A stretch of 27,050 nucleotides of DNA from Bacteroidota bacterium (GCA_023393375.1 JAEWLI010000013.1:1-27050); one strand, 5' to 3'; shown: positions 14,678-22,912, counted from the first letter of the stretch. Numbers and translations: made by a program. Notes: a model not told the origin generated them from the sequence alone.

Positions 14678-16684
14678 ATGACCAGAGAAGAGGCTAAAAA
14701 GGAAATTGATGAGCTTATAAGTCAGGTCAATTATCACAATGAATTATATTATCAGCAAAACCGGTCAGAAATAAGTGATTATGATTTTGACCAGATGCTG
14801 GAACGGCTGGCCAGGCTGGAAGAGCAATTTCCTGAATTCAAATATGATTATTCACCAACTCAACGGGTAGGGGGTACGGTTACAAAGTCTTTTGAGACAG
14901 TATACCACCGTTATCCCATGCTTAGCTTAGGAAACACTTATTCCCCTGAAGAACTACAGGAATTTGATAAAAGGGTATCCAAAGGCTTGGGTGAACCATA
15001 TGAGTATTTCTGTGAATTGAAATTTGATGGTGTGGCCATTAGTTTAACATATGAACATGGTATTCTCACAAGGGCTGTAACAAGGGGGGACGGTGTAAGA
15101 GGTGATAACATTACGCAAAATGCAAAGACCATAAGAAGTATACCATTAAAGATATCAAACCAGGGCATTCCTGATGTATTTGAAGTCCGTGGAGAGGTGT
15201 TTATGCCCCGGGATGTATTTAATGAACTGAACAGACAAAGGGAAAAAGTAGGTGAGACTTTATTGGCTAACCCAAGGAATACCGCTTCAGGAACTTTAAA
15301 AATGCAGGACTCCTCGATAGTTGCCAAAAGAAAACTCGATTGTTATCTGTATTCTTTATTAGGTGAAGCTTTGGAATTTGATGAACATAGTCAGCGTATC
15401 GAACTATTGGAAAAATGGGGCTTTAATGTGTCACCCACTTACAAAAGATGCAAAAATATTGAAGAAGTTTTTGACTATATCAATTATTGGGAAAAGAGGA
15501 GATTAGAAATGCCTCTTGATACAGATGGGGTCGTAATAAAGGTAAATCAACTGACCCAACAGGAAAAACTGGGTTATACTGCTAAAAGTCCTAGATGGGC
15601 AATAGCGTATAAATATAAAGCATTAGATACTGCCACTGAACTATTGAAAGTAACTTATCAGGTTGGTCGAACTGGAGCGATTACGCCAGTGGCTAATTTA
15701 CAACCTGTTTTATTGGCAGGCACTGTAGTTAAAAGGGCATCTTTGCACAATGCCAATGAAATTATGCGTTTGGATTTAAGGGAAGGGGATACAGTGTTTG
15801 TGATGAAAGGAGGGGAGATTATTCCTAAAATCACTGGCGTGGATATTACCAAAAGAAAGCCCAACAGTGAAGCCATAGCTTATATTGATCATTGTCCGGC
15901 ATGTGGCACAGTTTTGCAACGTAACGAAGGGGAAGCTATTCATTTTTGCCCTAACAGCAAAGGTTGCCCACCTCAGATTATAGGCAGGATAGAACATTTT
16001 ATTCAGCGACAGGCTATGGATATAAATAGCTTGGGGGGGCGCACCATTGAATTATTGTTTAAAAAAGATCTTGTTAAATCTCCAGCCGATCTTTATCGAT
16101 TAAAATATGAGGATATTGTGCAATTGGAAGGATTTAAAGATCTTTCGACCAGGAATGTATTAGATGGTATTGAAGAATCAAAAAAATCCTCCTTTCCTAA
16201 TGTGCTTTTTGCGTTGGGAATTCGTTTTGTAGGTAAGACCGTAGCTGAGAAGCTGGCCATCTATTTTGAAAATATCGACCGCATTGCTCATGCTACCTAT
16301 GAGGAGCTTATCGAAGCACCTGATATTGGTGATCGAATTGCCAATAGCATCCTTGACTATTTCAGAGATTCTGAAAATATTCAGCAAGTAAATGAACTAA
16401 AAGAAGCAGGATTATGCTTTGAAATAAAAAAAACCGACAAAGCACCGGTAAATAATATTTTGAATGGAAAAACATTCGTAATTTCGGGGGTTTTTGAGGC
16501 TTTCGAGCGCGATGAGTTAAAGGAAGTGATTAAAAATAATGGCGGGAAGGTGCTTTCGTCAATATCTTCTAAACTGGATTACCTGCTTGCCGGAGAAAAT
16601 ATGGGGCCTTCCAAAAAGGAAAAAGCCTTGGAAATTGGTGTGAAAATAATTTCCGAGAAAGATTTTATCAACATGATCAAATAA
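14678..16684 (+). CDS. ligA: NAD-dependent DNA ligase
   Basis: Seals nicks in DNA during replication and repair, using NAD+ as the AMP donor. The 668-residue length is normal. Domain order is complete: Ia domain with 'YYQQNRSEISDYDFDQML', adenylation domain with AMP-accepting Lys115 in 'CELKFDGVA', 'GDGVRGDNITQN', 'RGEVFMP' and 'ANPRNTASGTLK'; OB fold ('YQVGRTGAITPVA', 'VKRASLHN'); a four-Cys zinc finger in 'CPACGTVL' to 'CPNSKGCP'; helix-hairpin-helix repeats; and a C-terminal BRCT domain from about 595 ('GKTFVISGVF', 'LDYLLAGENMGPSKKEKA'). It is the first gene of a packed three-gene unit with dapA. Confidence 0.97.
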   Translation: MTREEAKKEIDELISQVNYHNELYYQQNRSEISDYDFDQMLERLARLEEQFPEFKYDYSPTQRVGGTVTKSFETVYHRYPMLSLGNTYSPEELQEFDKRVSKGLGEPYEYFCELKFDGVAISLTYEHGILTRAVTRGDGVRGDNITQNAKTIRSIPLKISNQGIPDVFEVRGEVFMPRDVFNELNRQREKVGETLLANPRNTASGTLKMQDSSIVAKRKLDCYLYSLLGEALEFDEHSQRIELLEKWGFNVSPTYKRCKNIEEVFDYINYWEKRRLEMPLDTDGVVIKVNQLTQQEKLGYTAKSPRWAIAYKYKALDTATELLKVTYQVGRTGAITPVANLQPVLLAGTVVKRASLHNANEIMRLDLREGDTVFVMKGGEIIPKITGVDITKRKPNSEAIAYIDHCPACGTVLQRNEGEAIHFCPNSKGCPPQIIGRIEHFIQRQAMDINSLGGRTIELLFKKDLVKSPADLYRLKYEDIVQLEGFKDLSTRNVLDGIEESKKSSFPNVLFALGIRFVGKTVAEKLAIYFENIDRIAHATYEELIEAPDIGDRIANSILDYFRDSENIQQVNELKEAGLCFEIKKTDKAPVNNILNGKTFVISGVFEAFERDELKEVIKNNGGKVLSSISSKLDYLLAGENMGPSKKEKALEIGVKIISEKDFINMIK

Positions 16685-16685
16685 T

Positions 16686-17204
16686 ATGCAAACCCTGAAG
16701 AAAAATTTCATCAGCCTGCAGGTACACCGTGCTTTAAGAAAACCTTGTACCCAAAGGGGCTCGGTAAGTTATTCTCAAGCAAACGAAGTGGGCATACTAT
16801 TTAGTGCTGGTGATATGTATAAGCATGATCAAGTTAAAAAGTTGGTAAAATTATTGGAAAATGATGGCAAAAGAGTAGAAGTTTTATCTTTTCTGGATAA
16901 AAATCAAGATAATCATGAATTTAAATTTGATTTTTTCAGAGAAGAAGATGTAAACTTTTGGGGCCAATTTAAATCTGAAATGGTTGAACGTTTTATAAAT
17001 AAACCATTTGATTATTTGTTTCATTTAGATTTGGAACCAAACCAGCACATAGAACATGTTCTGGCAAAAAGCAGGGCAAAATGTAGAATAGGAGCATTTC
17101 ATGATAAAAAAAGTAGTTTCTATGAAATGATGGTAAAACCGGAGCAGTCTTCAATAAATGAATTAATAAATCAACTCTATCATTATACAAGGTCTTTAAT
17201 ATGA
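16686..17204 (+). CDS. DUF6913-like protein of unknown function
   Basis: A 172-residue protein without signal peptide or membrane segment. It resembles, from memory, a Bacteroidetes-specific family named DUF6913, often found beside dapA; no biochemical role is known to me. Visible features are a basic N-terminus ('LKKNFISLQVHRALRK'), a Rossmann-like 'NEVGILFSAGD', 'DYLFHLDLEPNQHIEHVLAKSRAKCRIGAF', and a C-terminal 'YEMMVKPE'. It starts one base after the ligA stop and its own stop overlaps the dapA start by four bases (ATGA), so translation is coupled on both sides. The tight coupling suggests a cytoplasmic housekeeping role, but does not identify it. Confidence 0.85.
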   Translation: MQTLKKNFISLQVHRALRKPCTQRGSVSYSQANEVGILFSAGDMYKHDQVKKLVKLLENDGKRVEVLSFLDKNQDNHEFKFDFFREEDVNFWGQFKSEMVERFINKPFDYLFHLDLEPNQHIEHVLAKSRAKCRIGAFHDKKSSFYEMMVKPEQSSINELINQLYHYTRSLI

Positions 17205-18097
17205 CAAATGACACAATTTCAGGCGTAGGAGTAGCCTTGGTCACCCCTTTTACCCAAGAGTTCGAAGTGGATTACATGGGTTTAAAAAAGTTGCTTGACC
17301 ATACTTCAAATGGTGCCGACTATTGGGTGGCACATGGTACTACTGGTGAATCGGTGACCACAACAAAAGAAGAAAAAATAAAAATTTTAGATTTTATAAA
17401 GAAGAACAATCCTAAAAAATTGCCAATAGTAGTAGGAATAGGGGGCAATTATACTGATGAGGTAGTAAAGAAGATTAAAGAACATGATATGAACGGCATA
17501 GATGCCATTCTTTCAGTAAGTCCATATTATAATAAACCTGCTCAGGAGGGCATAGTAGAACATTTTATCAAAGTGGCTGAAGCATCCCAAATACCTGTTA
17601 TTCTTTACAATGTACCTGGCAGAACAAGTTGTAATATGTGCGCGGACACCATCCTTAAATTGGCAGAACACCCTAATATTATAGGTGTAAAGGATTCTTC
17701 TTGTGATTTTCAGCAGTTGTGCACAATTGCAAAATATAAACCTCAGGGTTTCAAGTTGATATCAGGAGATGATATGTTTACCCTGCCTATTTTGGCTGTG
17801 GGAGGTGAAGGCGTAATATCCGTGCTTGCTAATGCTTATCCAACACTTTTCAGCGATTTGTATCAACATATGTGCAATGCTGAAGTGGAAAAAGCAAGAG
17901 AATTATTGTTTCAACTAATACACTTGAATCCTCTGATGTATGCAGAGGGTAGCCCAACAGGAATAAAACAATTATTGGCGCACATGAACATATGTAAAAA
18001 CTACACAAGATTGCCCATGATGGCCGCTTCAGATAAATTAAAGAGTCAAATAGCTGAAAAAATGATTATACTTCATGGTAAGGTAAGTGTGGAGTAA
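17201..18097 (+). CDS. dapA: 4-hydroxy-tetrahydrodipicolinate synthase
   Basis: First committed step of lysine and diaminopimelate synthesis: condenses pyruvate with aspartate semialdehyde. The 298-residue (beta/alpha)8 barrel shows Thr47-Thr48 in 'HGTTGES', Tyr110 in 'SPYYNKP', Tyr136 in 'LYNVPGRT' with Arg141, and Schiff-base Lys164 in 'IIGVKDSS'. These are all the catalytic residues expected, which separates it from other members of the aldolase family such as N-acetylneuraminate lyase. The start overlaps the upstream stop by four bases and the gene is closed by a hairpin at 18121-18148. Confidence 0.95.
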   Translation: MTNDTISGVGVALVTPFTQEFEVDYMGLKKLLDHTSNGADYWVAHGTTGESVTTTKEEKIKILDFIKKNNPKKLPIVVGIGGNYTDEVVKKIKEHDMNGIDAILSVSPYYNKPAQEGIVEHFIKVAEASQIPVILYNVPGRTSCNMCADTILKLAEHPNIIGVKDSSCDFQQLCTIAKYKPQGFKLISGDDMFTLPILAVGGEGVISVLANAYPTLFSDLYQHMCNAEVEKARELLFQLIHLNPLMYAEGSPTGIKQLLAHMNICKNYTRLPMMAASDKLKSQIAEKMIILHGKVSVE

Positions 18098-18120
18098 TAA
18101 AAAGGGTTATTATGAATAAG

Positions 18121-18148
18121 CGGGAAATGGTCTATGAATCATTTCCCG
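18121..18148 (+). terminator. Terminator of the ligA-DUF6913-dapA unit
   Basis: Perfect 9-bp stem CGGGAAATG / CATTTCCCG, 10-base loop, followed directly by TTTTATTTT. It lies 23 bp after the dapA stop. Confidence 0.85.
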
Positions 18149-18285
18149 TTTTATTTTCTAGAGATACTAAGCTGACTAAAATATAATATCACCTGACTTT
18201 TTTATTTGTTGCTCGTAAATCAATGTACTTGATGATTACAACCAAAATCTTACTGCGACGTAAACAACACAACTCATATTATTAA

Positions 18286-18816
18286 ATGAAAATGTTTAAT
18301 TTCAAAAGACGCAATCTATTATCTGGCCCTCACCTCCTAGGAATATTATTGATAATTGCAGGTGTCTTTTCTTTGTCAATGCCAATGTTTTTTAATCATG
18401 AAAGCTCAATGATAAGAACGTACAGTATAGGAAGCGGAGCTATGTTGGTTGGACTTATTATCGTATTTACTTATGGTGGAACCTTAATTGATTTTACCGA
18501 AAAAAGATACAAAGAATATTTGTCAATTGTTGGGTATAGATTTGGCGAATGGGTTACATTACCTCACGTCGTAATGGTTAAGGTTGTTTCATCCAGTTAT
18601 ACCAGCACAAATACCCCTAATGGAATAAGTCCCACATTTTCCGGAAAAGAAACCAATTTTAAAATAATGATCTATAATGATGGCCCCAAGCCAATATTTT
18701 CATTTGTGTATACTAAGAAGGCAAAGGCAGTCATAAACGCCAAAAGTTTGGCGAATAACTTGAATGTTGATTTTGTTAATAATATCCCGGCAGAAGGTCA
18801 ATGCACAAAATTATGA
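18286..18816 (+). CDS. Two-helix membrane protein of unknown function
   Basis: A 176-residue protein not recognised as a named family. A basic start (KMFNFKRRN) is followed by two hydrophobic helices at about 15-35 and 47-66, joined by a short loop, and then a soluble domain of about 105 residues that reads like alternating beta strands ('GEWVTLPHVVMVKVVSSSYTS', 'NFKIMIYNDGPKPIFSFVY'). By the positive-inside rule both the N-terminus and the soluble domain should be cytoplasmic. The arrangement recalls small bacterial membrane proteins with PH-like domains, but this is a guess. It stands alone between two terminators, in a 188-bp leader without a clear -7 element. Confidence 0.75.
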   Translation: MKMFNFKRRNLLSGPHLLGILLIIAGVFSLSMPMFFNHESSMIRTYSIGSGAMLVGLIIVFTYGGTLIDFTEKRYKEYLSIVGYRFGEWVTLPHVVMVKVVSSSYTSTNTPNGISPTFSGKETNFKIMIYNDGPKPIFSFVYTKKAKAVINAKSLANNLNVDFVNNIPAEGQCTKL

Positions 18817-18845
18817 AGGACGATTTGATGTGGGAAGGTAAAAAA

Positions 18846-18866
18846 AAAGGCGGATGAACCGCCTTT
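18846..18866. terminator. Bidirectional terminator between the membrane protein and the H1-like gene
   Basis: Perfect 8-bp stem AAAGGCGG / CCGCCTTT, 5-base loop, with an A-tract on the left and T-rich sequence on the right. It lies seven bases beyond the stop of the minus-strand H1-like gene and also 30 bp after the plus-strand stop at 18816. Confidence 0.8.
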
Positions 18867-18872
18867 CTCTTT

Positions 18873-19049
18873 CTATTTTTCGTTCTTTTTATTCTGAACT
18901 TCAATCCTGATTTCCTGGGCAAGGTTCTTTAAATCTTGCATTCCTTTACGTACTCTTGTTCCGGCAGCTTGATTTGCTTTATCATAAAATTTTTCAAAAT
19001 CTGCCTCTAAAGACATTACAAGATCTCTTATTTCGTCGAATCTTTTCAT
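18873..19049 (-). CDS. Histone H1-like (Hc1-type) small protein
   Basis: A 58-residue protein (MKRFDEIRDL... to ...QNKKNEK) that matches, from memory, a very conserved small Bacteroidetes family annotated as histone H1-like Hc1. The hallmark is 'AAGTRVRKGMQDLKNLAQEIR' in its second half, split here around Arg32-Arg34 and Lys35, with the N-terminal 'SLEADFEKFYDKAN'. It is helical and Lys/Arg-rich at the C-terminus but has many acidic residues too, so its net charge is only slightly positive; DNA binding is assumed from the family name. The start 52 bp after the lipid-synthase stop and the hairpin right behind it make it the second gene of that transcript. Easy to miss because of its size. Confidence 0.88.
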   Translation of the reverse strand: MKRFDEIRDLVMSLEADFEKFYDKANQAAGTRVRKGMQDLKNLAQEIRIEVQNKKNEK

Positions 19050-19101
19050 TATTTAACTAAAATTTAAGGTTAACTGATATATAATTGATTAAAAGTCTTT
19101 A

Positions 19102-20352
19102 TTAATGAGGAATGATGGATTCCAAACCTTCTTTTTGATATTCCCCTCTTTTCAGTTTGCCACTGATCGCATCGAAAGCTGCAATAGTATCATCTACATC
19201 TTTTTCAGTATGCGCTGCTGTAGGTATTACCCTCAACAGAATAGTGCCTTTGGGTACCATTGGGAAAATAACCACACTACAGAAGATATTATAGTTTTCT
19301 CTGAGGTCCCAAATGAGGTTACCTGCTTCCACTATACCACCACTCAAAAATACAGGCGTTACAGGTGACTTGGTTTCGCCAATATTGTATCCTCTTTCTC
19401 TTAAGCCATTTTGGAGCCTGTTGACAATAAACCAAAGTTTATCTTTTAGCTCAGGTTTGGCTTTCAGCATATCCAGTCTTTTCTGATTGCCAATCACAAT
19501 CGGCATGGGCAAAGACTTTGCAAATAATTGCGACCGTAGGTTGAATTTCAAATAGGTGATCACATCTTTATCAGCTGCAACAAATGCACCTATACTAGCC
19601 ATCGATTTGGCAAAAGTAGAAAAATAAATATCTATTTCGTCTTGTACACCCTGCTCCTCACCTGTACCAGCACCAGTTTTTCCCATTGTACCAAACCCGT
19701 GAGCATCGTCTACAAGTAATCTGAACTTATATTTTTTCTTAAATTCTACAATTTCTTTCAGCTTGCCCTGGTGACCGTTCATTCCAAACACACCTTCAGT
19801 AACTACCAAAATCCCGCCACCAGTTTCCTGGCAGATCTTAGTTGCCCTTTGCATGGATTTGTCAAAACTTGCCATATCGTTGTGTGTATAGGCAAATCTT
19901 TTACCTATATGAAGCCTTACGCCATCTACAATACAAGCATGGGATTCAGCATCATACACGATTACGTCTCTACGATCTACCAATGTATCAATCAATGACA
20001 CCATACCTGGGAAACCATAATTCAACAATAGCCCGGATTCTTTTTTTACAAAATCCGCTAAATCATTTTCAAGTTTTTCGTGAATAGTGGTATTGCCTGT
20101 CATGATTCGAGCTCCCATAGGATATGCCATTCCCCATTCTTTAGCAGCATCAGCGTCTGCCTTTCTTATTTCGGGATCATTCGCTAGACCTAAATAGCTG
20201 TTAATACTCCAGACAACAACTTCCCTACCTCTGAACATCATTCTCGGAGCTATTTCACCTTCCAGCTTGGGAAACATGAAATAACCTTCCTCAACATTTG
20301 CATAAAGCCCCAAAGGACTTTTATCCAACCTCAATTTATTAAAGATATCCAC
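19102..20352 (-). CDS. Alpha-oxoamine synthase, serine or cysteate fatty-acyltransferase type
   Basis: A 416-residue PLP enzyme of the alpha-oxoamine synthase family, which condenses an amino acid with an acyl thioester and releases CO2. PLP-contact residues are visible: His138 in 'ESHACIVDG', Asp215 and His218 in 'VDDAHGFG', and Lys249 in 'FSTFAKSMASIGAF'. The N-terminal 'WSINSYLGLANDPE' is shared with serine palmitoyltransferases. In Bacteroidetes such enzymes start sphingolipid synthesis (serine + acyl-CoA) or sulfonolipid/capnine synthesis (cysteate + acyl thioester); a Flavobacterium johnsoniae relative was reported to use cysteate and to matter for gliding. The sequence alone does not tell which substrate is used. 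Biotin synthase BioF and Kbl are less likely given the long N-terminus. The H1-like gene follows in the same transcript. Confidence 0.88.
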   Translation of the reverse strand: MDIFNKLRLDKSPLGLYANVEEGYFMFPKLEGEIAPRMMFRGREVVVWSINSYLGLANDPEIRKADADAAKEWGMAYPMGARIMTGNTTIHEKLENDLADFVKKESGLLLNYGFPGMVSLIDTLVDRRDVIVYDAESHACIVDGVRLHIGKRFAYTHNDMASFDKSMQRATKICQETGGGILVVTEGVFGMNGHQGKLKEIVEFKKKYKFRLLVDDAHGFGTMGKTGAGTGEEQGVQDEIDIYFSTFAKSMASIGAFVAADKDVITYLKFNLRSQLFAKSLPMPIVIGNQKRLDMLKAKPELKDKLWFIVNRLQNGLRERGYNIGETKSPVTPVFLSGGIVEAGNLIWDLRENYNIFCSVVIFPMVPKGTILLRVIPTAAHTEKDVDDTIAAFDAISGKLKRGEYQKEGLESIIPH

Positions 20353-20385
20353 TTGTTTTGCTTTTTAATTAAACATTTGAAAGCA

Positions 20386-20417
20386 CGAATTTAACATTTA
20401 ATTGTGTTCATTTCAAA
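20386..20417 (-). promoter_or_regulatory. Candidate promoter of the alpha-oxoamine synthase gene
   Basis: On the minus strand a TTTG (-33) at 20417-20414 and TAAATTCG (one mismatch to TAnnTTTG) at 20393-20386 are separated by 20 bp, the normal Bacteroidetes spacing, and end 34 bp before the start codon. Confidence 0.45.
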
Positions 20418-20458
20418 ATAGAAGCTCAAAAATTATAGTGTTGGAGATAAAATAGGAT

Positions 20459-21451
20459 CTATTGAGCCTGCCACAATGAATCGACAAAAAACATTTTAGG
20501 GTCAAAATAATTGGCAATCAAATCAAATCCTGAAGTTTCACACATTGCTTCAATCTGATGGATATCATATTTTTTAGAAACTTCCGTAAAAATAGGTTCC
20601 CATGCATCAAAATTAAATTCCTCATGGAGCAGATCGATAGAAACCTTTTGATGTTGCTTACTTATTATATAGCTCCTAGCCTCACCTTTTAGAGGATCAT
20701 ATATCGGGAAATGTTTGAATTGATTCAATTGAAAATTACCCCCCAATTCCCTATTAATCCTTTCCAATAAATTTAAATTGAAGGCACGTGTGATTCCATG
20801 TGGATCATTATATGCTTTTAGGATAATATCAGGGTTTTTTTTAAGATCGAAACCAGTCAGCAGGTAATCCCCAGGTGAAAGATTTTTCCGGATACTGGAC
20901 ATAAAATTTCTTGCTTGTGAATGGCTGAAGTTGCCAATATTGGATCCCAGAAATAATACAACTTTTCTCTTGCGTGTTTGAAAGCTCAGTTTTTCCAGAC
21001 TATTGATGTATTCTCCACAATGAACATCTATTTTTAGATGCTGAAAAGATTTTTTCATGTCAGAAGAAAGTATTTTCAAAGCATTGGCAGAAATATCAAT
21101 AGGTTTATACACAAAGTCTATATTCTTATTAAGAAAATGTTCAATTATTATCTTCGTTTTAAACCCATCACCTGCGCCGAGTTCTACCAGATCAAAAGTT
21201 TGATGTGTAGTTGTAAAATGTTTTAATAAATGATCTTTACAAGAATCTAGGATTTCATATTCACTACGGGTGAGATAATATTCCTCCATTTGCATGATTT
21301 GTTGGAAAAGAAAATCACCTTTAGCATCATAGAAATATTTGGAAGGTAAAAATTTAGGATTAGATATCAATCCTTTCCTCACATCAGTGGCCAAATCTTG
21401 AAGCCTGCTTTCGGTCACGTCAGCTTGCAATGCGTGATTATTTTTAGTCAT
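20459..21451 (-). CDS. egtD: L-histidine N-alpha-methyltransferase (ergothioneine synthesis)
   Basis: Uses three SAM to convert histidine to hercynine (trimethylhistidine). The 330-residue length is that of EgtD. Family motifs: 'LPSKYFYDAKGDFLFQQIMQMEEYYLTRSEYEIL' (30s-60s, with the Tyr of the substrate pocket), SAM-binding 'VELGAGDGFKTK' at about 89-100, 'YKPIDISANAL', and the diagnostic 'LFLGSNIGNF' with Asn171 near 166-176; 'LLTGFDLKK' follows. The start lies six bases after the egtB stop, so the two genes are translated from one message. It is last in the pair and no strong terminator follows in the 106 bp before the next gene. Confidence 0.95.
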   Translation of the reverse strand: MTKNNHALQADVTESRLQDLATDVRKGLISNPKFLPSKYFYDAKGDFLFQQIMQMEEYYLTRSEYEILDSCKDHLLKHFTTTHQTFDLVELGAGDGFKTKIIIEHFLNKNIDFVYKPIDISANALKILSSDMKKSFQHLKIDVHCGEYINSLEKLSFQTRKRKVVLFLGSNIGNFSHSQARNFMSSIRKNLSPGDYLLTGFDLKKNPDIILKAYNDPHGITRAFNLNLLERINRELGGNFQLNQFKHFPIYDPLKGEARSYIISKQHQKVSIDLLHEEFNFDAWEPIFTEVSKKYDIHQIEAMCETSGFDLIANYFDPKMFFVDSLWQAQ

Positions 21452-21457
21452 TAATTT

Positions 21458-22714
21458 CTAGGTTAAATCTTTAGCTAATCGAATTCCGGTAAACTGCCAC
21501 CGGAGATGAGGGTGAAAAAAGTTTCTATAGGAATGTCTGATGTGGTCGGCAGGTGTAGCGCAAGATCCACCCCGCAACACCATCTGATTGACCATAAATT
21601 TACCATTGTACTCCCCTAAAGCACCATCGGGTTTGGCATAATGGGGATAAGGAAGATAAGCACTACCGGTCCACTCCCATGTATCACCAAATAGTTGTAG
21701 AGAAGATAAGCTTGCTGGTATTGGTCGAAAATTTTCATTTTCTACATAGTTACCTTCAGGATGAGTATCAGGTACTAATTGTTTAGCTGCAACTTCCCAC
21801 TCAAATTCTGTAGGCAATCTTTTGCCCTTCCAATTTGCATAAGCTTGGGCTTCATAATAATTTACATGTGTAACTGGTTCATCACCATTTATTTCTTCTA
21901 ATCCATTCAATGTAAAATAATGCCATTTATGGTCAATCAGATGCCAATATAGTGGGGCTTTGGTCTTGGTTTGTTTTACCCAATCCCAACCTTCCATCAA
22001 CCAATGCTTGTAATCGGTATAACCTCCATCATGTATGAATTCTAGATACTCTCTGTTGGTCACTAACCGGTTACTTAATTGGAATTCGTGTAAGAATACT
22101 TTATGAACACCTTTTTCATTGTCATAAAAGAAATGATTTCCATTGTACCCTATTTCGTAAATACCTTCAGGAATAGTTAAATATTTTTCAACATCAGCGG
22201 TATATCCGGTTGTTAATTCGGTTTTTTCGCGGTACACAGGAAAAAGAGGATTATGTCCCAAAATGTATTTAATATCTGTTACCATCAACTCCTGATGTTG
22301 CTGTTCATGCTGCAAACCTATTTCCAGAATATAATTTTTTTCATCATCCAAGGTTTCGTGTTGATCAAAAAAATTGAGCATGTGCTGGTCTACGTGTTTT
22401 CTATATTCATAAACTTCTTGTACTGTAGGCCGTGTCATGTTTCCTCTATCAGGTCGCATTACTCTATCACCCAATGTCTCATAGTAACTGTTGAATAAAA
22501 AGGCAAATTGCGGATGAAAAACCTTGTAACCAGGATAAAAAGGTGTCAGGAATAATGTTTCGAAAAACCATGTAGTATGTGCCAAATGCCATTTAGGAGG
22601 ACTAACATCAACTACAGGCTGTGCGACATAATCTTCCGGGGAGAGTGTTTCACAAAGAGCCAAACTTTGATTTCTTATACGAATATACTTCTCTTTCAGG
22701 TTGATAAATTCCAT
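21458..22714 (-). CDS. egtB: Ergothioneine sulfoxide synthase EgtB
   Basis: Non-haem iron enzyme that joins hercynine to a thiol donor with O2. Residues of about 1-150 form the DinB-like domain with the iron triad His46 ('WHLAHTTWFFE') and His136/His140 ('GLQHEQQHQE'); residues of about 190-418 are the FGE-sulfatase-like domain ('VTNREYLEFIHDGGY', 'GKRLPTEFEWEVAA', 'LFGDTWEWTGSAY', 'VLRGGSCATP', 'RNFFHPHLRWQFTGIRLA'). The tandem Tyr77-Tyr78 ('FNSYYE'), 31 residues after His46, resembles the active site described for the Chloracidobacterium EgtB that uses cysteine directly, as opposed to the mycobacterial enzyme that uses gamma-glutamylcysteine. This fits the absence of egtA and egtC nearby. 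Ovothiol synthase OvoA is unlikely since it carries a fused methyltransferase. Confidence 0.93.
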   Translation of the reverse strand: MEFINLKEKYIRIRNQSLALCETLSPEDYVAQPVVDVSPPKWHLAHTTWFFETLFLTPFYPGYKVFHPQFAFLFNSYYETLGDRVMRPDRGNMTRPTVQEVYEYRKHVDQHMLNFFDQHETLDDEKNYILEIGLQHEQQHQELMVTDIKYILGHNPLFPVYREKTELTTGYTADVEKYLTIPEGIYEIGYNGNHFFYDNEKGVHKVFLHEFQLSNRLVTNREYLEFIHDGGYTDYKHWLMEGWDWVKQTKTKAPLYWHLIDHKWHYFTLNGLEEINGDEPVTHVNYYEAQAYANWKGKRLPTEFEWEVAAKQLVPDTHPEGNYVENENFRPIPASLSSLQLFGDTWEWTGSAYLPYPHYAKPDGALGEYNGKFMVNQMVLRGGSCATPADHIRHSYRNFFHPHLRWQFTGIRLAKDLT

Positions 22715-22759
22715 AAGGGCTTCGACTTATATTTGGGTGAACCAAAACGGGTTAAAATG

Positions 22760-22912
22760 CTAAATTGAACTTCCCCTGATCAATCTAAAGAGTATTGCAA
22801 TAATCGCAAAAACCAGTAAGATATGGATAAATTGGCCAAGGCTAAAAACGAAAAACCCCAAAAGCCATCCAATCAACAGAATAATAGCAATAAAATATAA
22901 TAGGCCGCTCAT
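22760..22912 (-). CDS. Tiny two-helix membrane protein, lmo0937 family
   Basis: A 50-residue hydrophobic protein, MSGLLYFIAI to RLIRGSSI. It resembles the widespread 'lmo0937 family membrane protein' group with two closely spaced helices (about 3-22 and 27-44), a Gly-Trp turn and a basic end (RLIRG). An upstream ATG at 22951 would add 13 residues, but the family opening and the direct run into the first helix favour 22912. Function unknown; such proteins are often stress-induced. It lies 45 bp upstream of egtB on the same strand, and divergent from the outer-membrane barrel gene. Confidence 0.82.
   Translation of the reverse strand: MSGLLYFIAIILLIGWLLGFFVFSLGQFIHILLVFAIIAILFRLIRGSSI

Noticed and set aside
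18114..18188. Short frame starting MNKREMVYES after dapA as a small gene
   Set aside because: It reads through the dapA terminator hairpin, which explains the sequence better.
19102..20352. 2-amino-3-ketobutyrate CoA ligase (kbl) as the partner of tdh
   Set aside because: The gene is 12 kb away, lies with a lipid-like context and lacks the Kbl-style N-terminus; the serine/cysteate acyltransferase call fits better.
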